A DNA stretch of 19,966 nt from Acanthamoeba castellanii str. Neff (taxonomy: Eukaryota > Discosea > Longamoebia > Acanthamoebidae). The notes under the pieces were generated by a model. That model did not search any database and was not told the DNA's origin. It was given only the letters and a program-made list of their open reading frames with translations. The stretch spans positions 1 through 19,966 of the forward strand of contig NW_004457582.1 in the NCBI RefSeq assembly GCF_000313135.1. The letters are read 5' to 3'. The stretch's first letter is position 1. Each line of letters opens with the position of its first letter. Below, piece after piece: positions 1-8,352 of this stretch. The translations under genes were made by a program, and so were the position numbers.

Positions 1-37
1 CCCAACACACGCTAGCTTCTCCATCCCTCAGTTAGTA

Positions 38-43
38 TTTATT
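38..43 (-). terminator. poly(A) signal of the Thr/His-rich secreted protein gene
   Basis: A perfect AATAAA lies on the minus strand, about 84 nt beyond the stop codon at 127-129. This is the expected place for a 3'-end processing signal of the upstream minus-strand gene. Confidence 0.6.
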
Positions 44-126
44 ATGCCGTGTGCAACATGTTGGGATAGAACACTCAATCATTGAAGGAAGTTGTCCGAT
101 GTTGCTGGTGATCACCTGCCTCGTGA

Positions 127-816
127 TCACTCGTCGCAGGGCTTCTTGGTCGAGGTCGAGGTGGTGTGCCTCTTGGTCGAGGTCGAAGTGGTCTCCCTGG
201 GGCACTCCGCGGTGGTGGAGGTGGTGTACTTCTTGGTCGAGGTCGAAGTGGTCTCCCTGGGGCACTCCGCGGTGGTGGAGGTGGTGTGCTTCTTGGTCGA
301 GGTCGAAGTGGTCTCCCTGGGGCACTCCGCGGTGGTGGAGGTGGTGTGCTTCCTGGTAGAAGTGGTCTCGTGGGGGCACTCCGCGGTGGTTGAAGTGGTG
401 TGCTTCCTGGTAGAAGTGGTCTCGTGGGGGCATTCGTCGGTGGTGGTCGACGTGGTGTGCTTCATGGTGGTCGTGGTCTCCTTGGGGGTAGTAGTAGTCT
501 CCTTGGGGGTCGTGGTGGTGTGCTTCTTGGTGGAGGTGGTGTGGTGCGGCTTCTTGTGGCACACCTTGACGCACTTCCAGTAGCACTCGTCCTTGCCCTC
601 ATGGTCGTCCTCCTTGTCATCGCAGTGGCCCCAGTCCCAATCGCGGTCGTTCTTGTCGTCATTCTTGCTTCCCGAGTGATCTTCGCCTGCCCAATCAACG
701 TGCAGATGTTAAAAGGTGTTGCATTGTAACCAGCCGAGGAACGCACCGTCATGGGCGAGAGCAAGGGCAAGCAAGCCCAAACAGACCAAGGCGAAGAGGA
801 TGGCGTTAAGCTTCAT
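127..816 (-). CDS. Secreted Thr/His-rich protein with Cys-punctuated tandem repeats (209 aa)
   Basis: Not recognised as a named family. Two exons, 816-747 and 686-127, joined across a 60-bp intron (GTGCG...GGGCAG) in phase 1; 630 nt, stop TGA at 129-127. The ATG at 816 was chosen because it opens a classic signal peptide (MKLNAILFALVCLGLLALALA) and lies about 65 nt downstream of a TATA box. The mature protein starts with an acidic, Asp/His-rich stretch containing WDWGHC and a Cys cluster (CYWKCVKVC, residues ~60-70). Thr/His/Lys-rich sequence follows, ending in five tandem units of the type AECPRETTSTSTKKHTTSTT, each with one Cys. The abundant Thr suggests dense O-glycosylation, and the evenly spaced Cys suggests disulfide linking. 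A cell-surface or cyst-wall role is possible but is inference only. Repeat number may vary between strains. Confidence 0.78.
130..438 (-). repeat. Coding tandem array: two 54-bp and three ~60-bp or longer units
   Basis: Units begin at 438, 384, 330, 270 and 210 on the minus strand. The first two are 54 bp (18 aa) and the next two 60 bp (20 aa). The last runs 81 bp to the stop and carries a modified tail. The 60-bp units are almost identical, for example 211-270 versus 271-330. The two unit sizes differ by one TST insertion, and all lengths are multiples of three, so the reading frame is kept. Confidence 0.9.
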
Positions 817-1188
817 TGCAAGGTTGGTTGTTAGCTGGCTTGTTGTCAAGTTGTTGTTTGGAGATGAGGAGGGGAAGCCTTTTTATAGGCCCTCGCTCGC
901 CATGTCATTGGTTAGAGACCACACACCAATCGACTGGTGACGCTCACAGCGTGAATCGTTGCTGTGATCTGTTTCACTTGGTGTGTGGCCTTCCACCACA
1001 TAGAAATTCTCTACTTAGCACCTACGAAAACTGTCAAGCCCTGTACGCCTTCAGTTCTGTTTGGTGTCACCATCGAGTGAACCTCAATTCAACCATGCCG
1101 CACCAACCTCCAAGCCCAGGCAATGCCCAACCTTTGCCATCACCCATACGAAATTTCACACAAGCCACCAGCTCTTGTTCGTGTTGTC
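817..1188 (-). promoter_or_regulatory. Promoter of the secreted repeat protein (TATA at 881-887, CCAAT at 907-911) and spacer to BUD23
   Basis: On the minus strand a TATAAAA box (881-887) lies about 65 nt upstream of the ATG at 816, predicting a 5' UTR of roughly 40 nt. A CCAAT pentamer at 907-911 sits about 20 bp further upstream, and another CCAAT lies on the plus strand at 926-930. The rest, to 1188, is the presumed 3' UTR of BUD23, in which I see no AATAAA and no convincing gene. Confidence 0.6.
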
Positions 1189-2525
1189 TTAGAAGGCACC
1201 GCGACGTTTGCGGCCGGTGTACTTGCTGTCGTCCCGCACGTCCTTGCCCTGCTTCCGTTGTCGCTCCTTCTTCTTCAAGATCCAGTCCTTGCTCTTGAAT
1301 GCGGGCTTGCTGTGGCTGCCGCCGTTCCGCCTCGCCCGCGCCCGCTCCCGCGCCTCGTTTCGCGTGTCGTAGGCCACCGTGTTGCGCGGCTCGTCGTCCA
1401 GTCCCTTGGGCAGCTGCGTCTGGCCGACGGGCGAGCCGGCGAACAGCACCAGGAAGTACTTCTTGGCCTTGGTACTGTTGGGGAAGTCGACCACGAGGCC
1501 TCCCGTAAAGCCGGAGCGCATGGCCGCAGCCGTGAGCAGCTGGACCTGGTCAGGCCCGTCCGGGTAGAACTGGAACACTGCCCTCGAACCTTTTCAAGAA
1601 GAGCGAAGAAGAGCGAAGAAGACGTGGGTGAGATACATGCAAAAAGGGTTTGATGAAGCAGAAGAGGAGGTGGCGAGTGAGCGTACCTCGGCTCAGGCAA
1701 TTGTAGAGTGAGGAGAAGAACTTCTTCATGCGCCTCTGTGGAATGTGGTTCGTCTTGTCTTGGTTGCACAGCCACTGCAGGGCCGAAATGCTGCACACGT
1801 GATCGCACATGCCACACGACACAACACGGCACGACACTCGCGCTTGTAAGAAACGACGATTGGCACAGCAGAGGCCTACACACATGCGCAGACTGGAGCA
1901 AGAAAACGAACCTGATGGCCCCATCGAAGGAGCCGGCACGGAAGGGCAGGCCGTGGCCCATGTCGCTCTGACAGACGTCGCCGTCATCAACTCCTCGCTC
2001 GGCGGCCACGTCTGTCGTCGTTGTGTGTCGTGTGGCCAACAAGATTAGAAATGTTCTAAATTGCAGTGGTTAGGTAGCACGAACCGAGCATGGAAGGGCT
2101 GATGTCCACGCCGACCCACATGTGTCCGTGCTCTTCAATGACGTCGCCGCTCAGGCCCGAGCCGCAGCCAATGTCGAGAATGTACTTGGGCTCGCCGTCC
2201 GGCAGCGCCAGCAGCTCGAGGGCTCGCTCGGACATGCGACTCTGGATCTCAATGATACGCGAGCTGGGCAAGAACAAATAAACAACAAATAACAACAAAA
2301 ATGTTAATAAAGATAAATATTGTTGTGGGTTACGTAGTGCCGTACTTGGAGGTATACTTCTGGGCCTCCTTCTCATCGTAAAACTGCAGAGTGAATCACA
2401 TATTAAAATCGTGCCAATCGTACGATTCAATTCAAATCGGACGCATTTTATGGGCAAATGATTGTGAAAATGGGACATCGGGTTCGTACAACTTCGGGCG
2501 GGGCCGTGTATTCGGGGCGCGACAT
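1189..2525 (-). CDS. BUD23: BUD23, 18S rRNA (guanine-N7)-methyltransferase (285 aa)
   Basis: SAM-dependent methyltransferase that, with a Trm112-type partner, makes m7G in 18S rRNA during 40S maturation (family knowledge). Exons: 2525-2490, 2383-2346, 2263-2085, 2011-1912, 1790-1687, 1589-1189; 858 nt, phases consistent. The start gives [19 protein letters not shown], matching the family N-terminus. SAM motif I is [11 protein letters not shown] (residues 54-64), followed by [22 protein letters not shown] and ISALQWLCN. The basic C-terminus ending [11 protein letters not shown] is diagnostic of Bud23/WBSCR22 and suits nucleolar rRNA binding. The length agrees with the yeast and human proteins (about 275-281 aa). 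The exon 6 acceptor is AAAAG|GT; a CAG 13 nt further on would also keep the frame but drops residues found in homologues. The gene is divergent from the MFS gene. Confidence 0.95.
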
Positions 2526-2864
2526 GGTGGACGAAAATCAAACAAGGACCTCTGGCTTGATGCTTCCAATCTGCACAAACCAAATTGTTTCCGATCTTGC
2601 TTCTTTCTCCGCATTAGCGCCCACGTCATGCTGACGTCATCCGCGCCCCAGAAATTTCCGAGCCCTGCTCACGAGACGAGTAGAAGCGGTCTGCCCGCGT
2701 GAAGAACACGCACACGAGAGAGGAAGCACCTGCACCACCGTTCGTTGCGCCTTCATCGTCATCGTCTTGCATCACATCCAGCCACACGGTGAACTTTCAA
2801 AGATTCGTGTAGCGGAGAAAAATAGAAAGTCCGACTTCCTTTGCATCAACATACACCAACAGCC
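2526..2864. promoter_or_regulatory. Shared divergent promoter region BUD23 / MFS transporter, with a CRE-like palindrome
   Basis: 339 bp separate the two divergent start codons. The palindrome TGACGTCA lies at 2632-2639, with a half site CACGTCA at 2622-2628. This octamer is the classical binding site of CREB/ATF-type bZIP factors; whether it is used here is inference. I see no clear TATA box for either gene. Confidence 0.4.
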
Positions 2865-5062
2865 ATGACGTGGCTCACGGCACTCCGGGCCTCGCCTATC
2901 TCTACCCTCATCGTGGTGAGCGTGGCAGTATTCACCGATGCCCTGGTCTACGGCATGGTGGTGCCCATCTTCGTGCCCGAGGTGCTGGGCGTGTCCACGC
3001 TCCAGGTATACCAACCTTCGCTTTTGCCCCCCCCCCCACCAACTACCACTCCAGAGGTGCCTTTCAATTGCTTCGTGACCTCTTGTTCTCATCTCTCGCA
3101 TTTTGCACACACACGCGCGCACAGCTGGGCATTCTGTTTGCTGGCTACGCGGGAGGTCTGTTGCTGTTCACGCCCATCCTCGGCATCCTCTCGGACAAGT
3201 GCGTTACGGACACACGTGTGCAGTCGGGGTGCAATCCCCTTCTAACGAACTCGTTGGCTCACCACCACAGGTTTGGACGGAAATGGCCGATGTTGGCCGG
3301 TTTCGTGGGGCTCAGCGGAGCCACGCTCATGCTTGCCTTCATCAAGTACAGCACTTGTACTCTCGTCATCACCACCAACGTCAACGGCTAACTCTCACTT
3401 TTGTTCCCTCACCAAATCGTATCGGCGACAGGTACTATCCGGCAATGGTGATGGCGCGGTTCCTGCAGGGCGCCAGCGCGGCGGCGACGTGGGTGGCCGG
3501 GCTGGCGCTGCTGGCGGACACCTATCCGTCGCACGAGCTCGGCAGCGCCATGGGCCTGGTAATGACCGCCATGTCCCTGGGCATGTTGCTCGGTCCTCCG
3601 TTTGGGGGCTTCGTCTATCAGTTGGGCGGTTATCAGTTGCCATTCATTATCGCCTCGGGTATCTCTATCTCTGAGCGAGCTTCGTCTGGCCGTCGCGCAT
3701 TCGGCTGACAATCTCGCTCTCTTCTTTGGCATGCCAGGCATTGCGATCCTTGACGCTGTCGTCCGTGTGCTGCTGATCACCGAACGCACGGTCCCCGCGC
3801 ACTCGATGCCAGTGCTGGGCGAGGAAGAGGGCGACGAACCAACGCCCGACACTTATCTGCTGCATCAACCGTACAAAGTCCTCGGCTACTGTACGCTCCC
3901 CGCTCTCTAGCGCTGCACCGGGTAGGCGCCACCTAACACACACACACACACCACCGCACGCGCAGCGTCGGGAGATGACCGAGTCTACACCGACGAGGAC
4001 CTGGAGAAGCTACGAGAGCACCTGCCAGCACCGGCCAGGCGGCCGCCCACCTTTTTCGCCATCATGTTCAACCGCAACGTGCTGGTGACCAACGTCATCG
4101 TCGCGCTGGGCGCCAACGCGATCACCGTCCTCGAACCCACCCTGCCCGCCGTGTTGGATGGTACCATCGATGCGTCGTCACCTTCGCCCCCTGGATGAGT
4201 GCGTGCGTGCCTCGCTAACCCCGCGCCCGTTTGCAGAAAAGTTCAACTCGTCGGCCGCCGTGATCGGACTAGCGTTCATGGTGATGGCACTGGCCCATGG
4301 GCTCTCAGCTCCCGTGTTCGGTTGGCTGTCCGACAAAATAGGCGGACCTGTCCTGATGCTCATCGGGCTCTCCAGCCTATCCATCGCGTTGGTACTGCTG
4401 CACCGTTCATGGCTTTTGATTTTATTTACTTATTTAATTATTTATTTTTAAGTAGAAATAGCTGAGATTAACACTGCGCAGACGCTGGTATCACCGCCCA
4501 ACAGCCTGTGGCTGACGCTCCTCGCCCTGGTGGCCGTCGGAGTTACGTCCGCGTGCACACTCACGCCCACCCTCTCCGAGATGGCAGGCACGAACTCGAA
4601 CTCCTCCTCTGTAGATTGAGAAGCATCAACGCGCCTACTTATCTTCTCCTTCTTCTCCTTCGTTGAACAGCCACTGTGGACGAGATGGGCGGTGGCGCCT
4701 ACGGCCAAGTGTACGCCATCTTCAACTGGTTTTATGCCTTGGGCATGCTCGGCGGTGCGTGCTCCTTTCACCGCCCGAACTCTCTCCGCACTACGCGAGC
4801 GAACTTTTCTTTTCTAACTGCGCGCCGTGATCTTGCGATCATGCAGGCCCCCTCATTGGCGGTGCGCTGGTCGATTGGCTGAGCTTTCGAGCCATGCTTC
4901 TCGTGTTCGCCGGTGCGTGCTGCTTTGCCTTAATGCGTGTGTTGGCTGATCCTGCCTGATCTGACCTTATTCTTTCTTTCTGTATTTGTGCTACCAACAG
5001 CGTCATGCGCCTGCTTCGTGCCCGTGGCCGGTGCGCACTGGTGGGCACTTCGAAGAAGATGA
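2865..5062 (+). CDS. MFS transporter, vesicular amine transporter (SLC18)-like (445 aa)
   Basis: Probable proton-coupled organic cation/amine or drug antiporter in a vesicle or plasma membrane. Exons: 2865-3005, 3125-3198, 3271-3345, 3432-3658, 3738-3890, 3966-4160, 4237-4391, 4482-4587, 4671-4754, 4847-4912, 5001-5062; 1338 nt. There are about 12 hydrophobic segments with a hydrophilic acidic loop (GEEEGDEPTPD) in the middle. MFS motif A is GILSDKFGRK (residues 67-76), with a second-half copy GWLSDKIGG (317-325). SLC18-like points are an Asp in TM1 (D25, FTDALVYG), the TM7 motif LEPTLP (E280), and YAIFNWFYALG near TM11, where vesicular monoamine transporters have Asp instead of Asn. Intron 8 appears to use a GC donor. 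Substrate is unknown; a fungal-type DHA1 drug exporter is the main alternative. Confidence 0.87.
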
Positions 5063-5633
5063 TTGTTTCATCCTTGCCTCCAACTTCTGGCGGTGATCGC
5101 GTCCGTGCGCCTCTTCGTCCGAATCGAGTCAGCCACTGCCGCGAATCGAGTAAGCGCTCCCAGGAAGTGCCGCCCGGCAAAGCGCCCGTTCAAATCACTC
5201 GTGATCGATTCGCCCGTGGAACATCGTGCACGTTTCGTGCCAATATCGTCACGAATGTTCCGACCTGTTTTACGCCTGTCTCGCGGGCGTCCCAAATAAA
5301 TCGTGTGTTGTCGACAATTTAGATCATTTCCCTCAGTTTTCGCAGACAGCAGGCAAAGCCCCCCAACCTCGCTTCGATAAAGCGGGATTAAAGCCGGCAC
5401 GAAAAGTCCGCAAAACTGGCACCACCGGCCTGAAGCAGATCTTTGTCTTGGAACTCGGAACACCTCGCGAGCTGCTACACCAGCCGCTTAGGATCGCGTC
5501 GCTGACACGGCCACCCAAGAGCTGCAAAGAGCGAAGAGGAAGCTACTACACGACGCGTACGACGTAGCGGGCGGCGACGAGGCGGGAGCACAATAAATCA
5601 AGAAGCAGCGGCGGCAGCAAGTAGCACGACATC
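5063..5633 (+). other. Spacer: 3' UTR of MFS gene and upstream region of Rh gene
   Basis: 571 bp without a gene I can support. An AATAAA at 5295-5300 is a candidate poly(A) signal for the MFS gene, 232 nt after its stop. The part from 5301 to 5633 should hold the Rh promoter and 5' UTR. A second AATAAA at 5592-5597 lies only 37 nt before the Rh ATG and is probably just 5' leader sequence. Several short open frames are present but none shows a recognisable domain or splice pattern. Confidence 0.5.
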
Positions 5634-7999
5634 ATGGGAGAGGACGGACACGAACCGGCGAGCAAGCGGGTCATCTCAGACAACGTCATCTTCGCGTCGG
5701 TCGTGGTAGGGCTCGAGGCCTTCTTCCTCATCATCTATGCCATCTGGTTCGAATTCGTGACCGACCCGGTCGATGCGGCCAAGGAGGTGGTCTTCTATCC
5801 CTTCTTTCGCGACATCTGCATCATGATTTTCTTCGGCTTCGGCTTCCTCATGGCCTTCCTGCGGCGAGCGGGCTTCACCGCCATCGGTACGTGCCGACCC
5901 GCACCTACCGGACCACACAATTATAATAATCTTCCTCATTTCGTTTTATTAATAATCTTGCATGAATTATTATTCATGCAAGATTATTATTATTATTTAT
6001 TTATTCTGCGGGCCTTTCCGTCATTAATGACAGAAGGAACTGAGTTAGCTGTCGCGTCTTTCTCTTTATTTGGCAAACACCTTGGCCTAACGCACACGCC
6101 ACTGGCTAGTGCACACGCCCTAGAGGCACACTGACACGACGAACTACGTTAGTTGTTGTCTGTCTCTCTCTTTTTGGCAAAACTTGTTACCTAACGCACA
6201 CGCCGCTGGCCTCAAATTAATTCGCTTCAGCCAATTTACTATCGGGTTGCTCCACTACTCACACCGCGCGTGCCCTCTCTCTCCCTCACCCACTCCGCCA
6301 CACTGCAACACTTGTAGGCTACAGTTTCTTCCTCGCGGCCGTGGTGTGCCAGTACTCCATCGTCCTCGACCACTTCTTCTTTGAGCTGGGCGACAACCCC
6401 ACGTTCAGCCACCGCCGACATGTGGGTACGGTTGACCCACACGACACACACACGCACACACAACATAGGGAGACGCGCTGATGCTAAACGCCGAACGCGT
6501 TCAACATCACAGGTGTGGAGAACATGCTCAACGGTCTCTTCTGCTCCGGTGCCTGCCTCATCTCGTTCGGTGCCTTCATCGGCAAGATCAGCCCGCTTCA
6601 GCTGTTGGTGCTCATCATCGTCGAGCCCTTCTTCTACTGGCTCAACTTCTTCATCGGCTACATCAAGCTCGAAGCCGTCGACATCGGTACATCTCCTTTA
6701 TAAGTTACTCTTGTTAAGTTCTACATATATATATCTAGAAAATATTTCTAAAAAGATAGCTCACAACTTTTGTTTCCTCCTTCCCTTGCGACCACCAGGT
6801 GGTGGCATGTTCATCCACACGTTCGGCTGCTACTTCGGCCTCGCTGCCTGCTGGTGGCTCACCAGCAAGAAGACCCACGGCCATCCCGACAACTGCTCGT
6901 GCTACAGCAGCGACGTCTTCTCGTACGCCGGCACCCTCTTCCTCTGGATGATGTGGCCTTCGTTCAACGGCATCCTCGGTGCCGACGCCCAGGAGTACGT
7001 TCTCGCCCCCCTTCCTCTCTTCGTCTTCGTTCTTTCACTCATTCATTCTTTCGCTCGCTCCTCTCTTTGCTTTTCGTTCTTATTGACTTCTATTCTTCAA
7101 CGCTGCAGGCAGAACCGTGCGTTCTTCAACACCTTCATCAGCTTGTGCGCCTCGACGGCCGCCACCTTCGTCGTCTCTCGCCTGGTCTCCGGCCACCGCT
7201 TCGACTGCGTGCACATCCAGAACTCGACGCTGGCCGGAGGCGTCGTCATGGGCGTCGCCGCCGGTCTCGACATGCACCCCTCGGCTCCCATCGGCATCGG
7301 CTTCGTCACCGGCGTCATCTCCGTGCTCGGCTACAAATACCTCACCCCGTTCCTCAGTCGGTTCGGCATTCAGGACATCTGCGGTATCCACAACCTTCAC
7401 GGTATGCCCGGCGTGCTGGGTTCGATGGTGGCCATGTGGGCGACCCTCGGTCTCTCCTACGACAGCAACGAGTACGAGGAGCTCTTCCCTCGCGGCCGCG
7501 GACAGGCCGGCATCCAGGCCGCCGCCACCGCCATCTCCATTCGTACGTGACACTCCCACTCCTCGTTGGGCGAACTACACTTGTTAGTCTCTCGACTCGA
7601 CTCGACTCATCATACTCACCTTCTTCTTCGTCGTCGTCGTCTTCTTCTTCGTCTTCTTCTTCATGGTGTTATACAGTGCTTGGCTTGGGCAGCGGCTTCT
7701 TCTGCGGTTTCCTGATGTGGCTGGTGGGCAAGCTCAACCCCATCAAGCGCGCCGATCTCTTCAACGACCGTGACAACTGGCATCTGCCCTCCGACTACGA
7801 GTACGTCGTCGTCAAGGACGAGGACGACAACAACGTCGAGATGGAGGACATGAACGGCGTCTCCGGCTCGCACATCCGCGCGCTCAAGAACAAGCAGGTC
7901 GGCAAGGTCGTCCCCGCCGAGGACGGCAAGGCCCCCAAGTACTCGCGAACCGGTACCGTCATGGTGGACGGCCGCGACAGCGACAGCGACAGCGACTAA
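5634..7999 (+). CDS. Rh-family ammonium/ammonia channel (495 aa)
   Basis: Conducts NH3/NH4+ (possibly CO2) across the membrane as a trimer, by family knowledge. Exons: 5634-5886, 6318-6425, 6513-6686, 6799-6994, 7109-7542, 7677-7999; 1488 nt. The pore twin-histidine pair is visible: H185 in MFIHTFGCYFGL and H341 in IHNLHGMPG. Other Rh signatures are FFGFGFLMAFLRRAG in TM2, LISFGAFIGKISPLQ, GTLFLWMMWPSFNG, VHIQNSTLAGGVVMG and YLTPFLSRFGIQD. These separate it from Amt-type transporters. The cytoplasmic C-terminus is longer than in animal Rh glycoproteins. It is Asp/Glu-rich and ends in a DSDSDSD tail that could be a casein-kinase-2 substrate (inference). Intron 1 is unusually long (431 bp) and carries a hairpin and a duplicated segment. 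Confidence 0.95.
5950..5989. repeat. Perfect 18-bp inverted repeat with a 4-nt loop inside Rh intron 1
   Basis: The left arm 5950-5967 (core AATAATCTTGCATGAAT) is exactly complementary to 5972-5989, with only TATT between them. It lies in AT-rich DNA inside the 431-bp first intron and would fold into a strong hairpin in the pre-mRNA. No target-site duplication or coding content is obvious. Confidence 0.85.
6044..6210 (+). repeat. Diverged direct duplication of a 63-nt segment in Rh intron 1
   Basis: The segment 6044-6106 recurs at 6148-6210 with the same length. Both copies run from GTTAG through a T/C-rich part to TTTGGCAAA or TTTGGCAAAA, and then CCTAACGCACACGCC(A/G)CTGGC. The middle is more diverged than the right end. 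The copies are 104 nt apart start to start. Confidence 0.7.
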
Positions 8000-8352
8000 G
8001 TCTTCCAAACCCAGAGACTCAGGCCCCCTTCATCGGCCAACACAATTTTCCCCAGTTTCTTCTTCTCCTTCTTCAGCTCTTCTTCCCCTACGCCCTCCAC
8101 CCGCGCCAGCAGGTTGTCAATTTTATTAATATTTTTGGATCACACGAAACAATAAACAAAACGATAAAATGCAGCCTGTTTCGCATTCCTTCGGCTGAGG
8201 TGCGCTGAGGGTACAGAGAAATGGAGGAATGTGAGGTATGAAGTGATCTGTTTCTTTTCTGTTCTTTTCTTTTTCGTCACTGTGCGGAGTGGCTTGCCGG
8301 CGGATTGCAAATCCAAATCGATCGATCAATCGCGAGTAGGACAAGAAGAGAG
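8000..8352 (+). other. Spacer Rh / BOP1, with Rh poly(A) signal at 8151-8156
   Basis: An AATAAA at 8151-8156 follows the Rh stop by about 150 nt and is the likely 3'-end signal. The remaining ~200 nt should hold the BOP1 promoter and 5' leader. It contains a T/C-rich stretch (8240-8277) and ATCGATCGATCAATCGCGA near 8316-8334, but no TATA box that I can defend. Confidence 0.5.

Noticed and set aside
165..438. CRISPR-like direct repeats
   Set aside because: Units are contiguous with no unique spacers, and they encode a continuous protein repeat in a eukaryotic gene.
51..583. Long plus-strand open frames (up to 163 aa) opposite the secreted repeat gene
   Set aside because: They arise because the repeat unit is a multiple of three. 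They lack a start context, splice pattern or domain, while the minus strand has a TATA box, signal peptide, intron and poly(A) signal.
3028..3038. Poly-C run in MFS intron 1
   Set aside because: Simple homopolymer in the pyrimidine-rich part of an intron; no further structure.
5226..5567. 113-aa open frame between the MFS and Rh genes
   Set aside because: No recognisable domain, no splice pattern, and an AATAAA signal falls within it. It fits UTR or promoter better.
7080..7559. 159-aa minus-strand open frame over Rh exon 5
   Set aside because: A shadow of GC-rich coding sequence on the other strand; no domain or splice support.
6381..7999. Two long plus-strand open frames (389 and 409 aa) across the Rh gene
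   Set aside because: They mix true Rh exons with intron sequence or with the wrong frame. The spliced model restores the complete family signature and both pore histidines.
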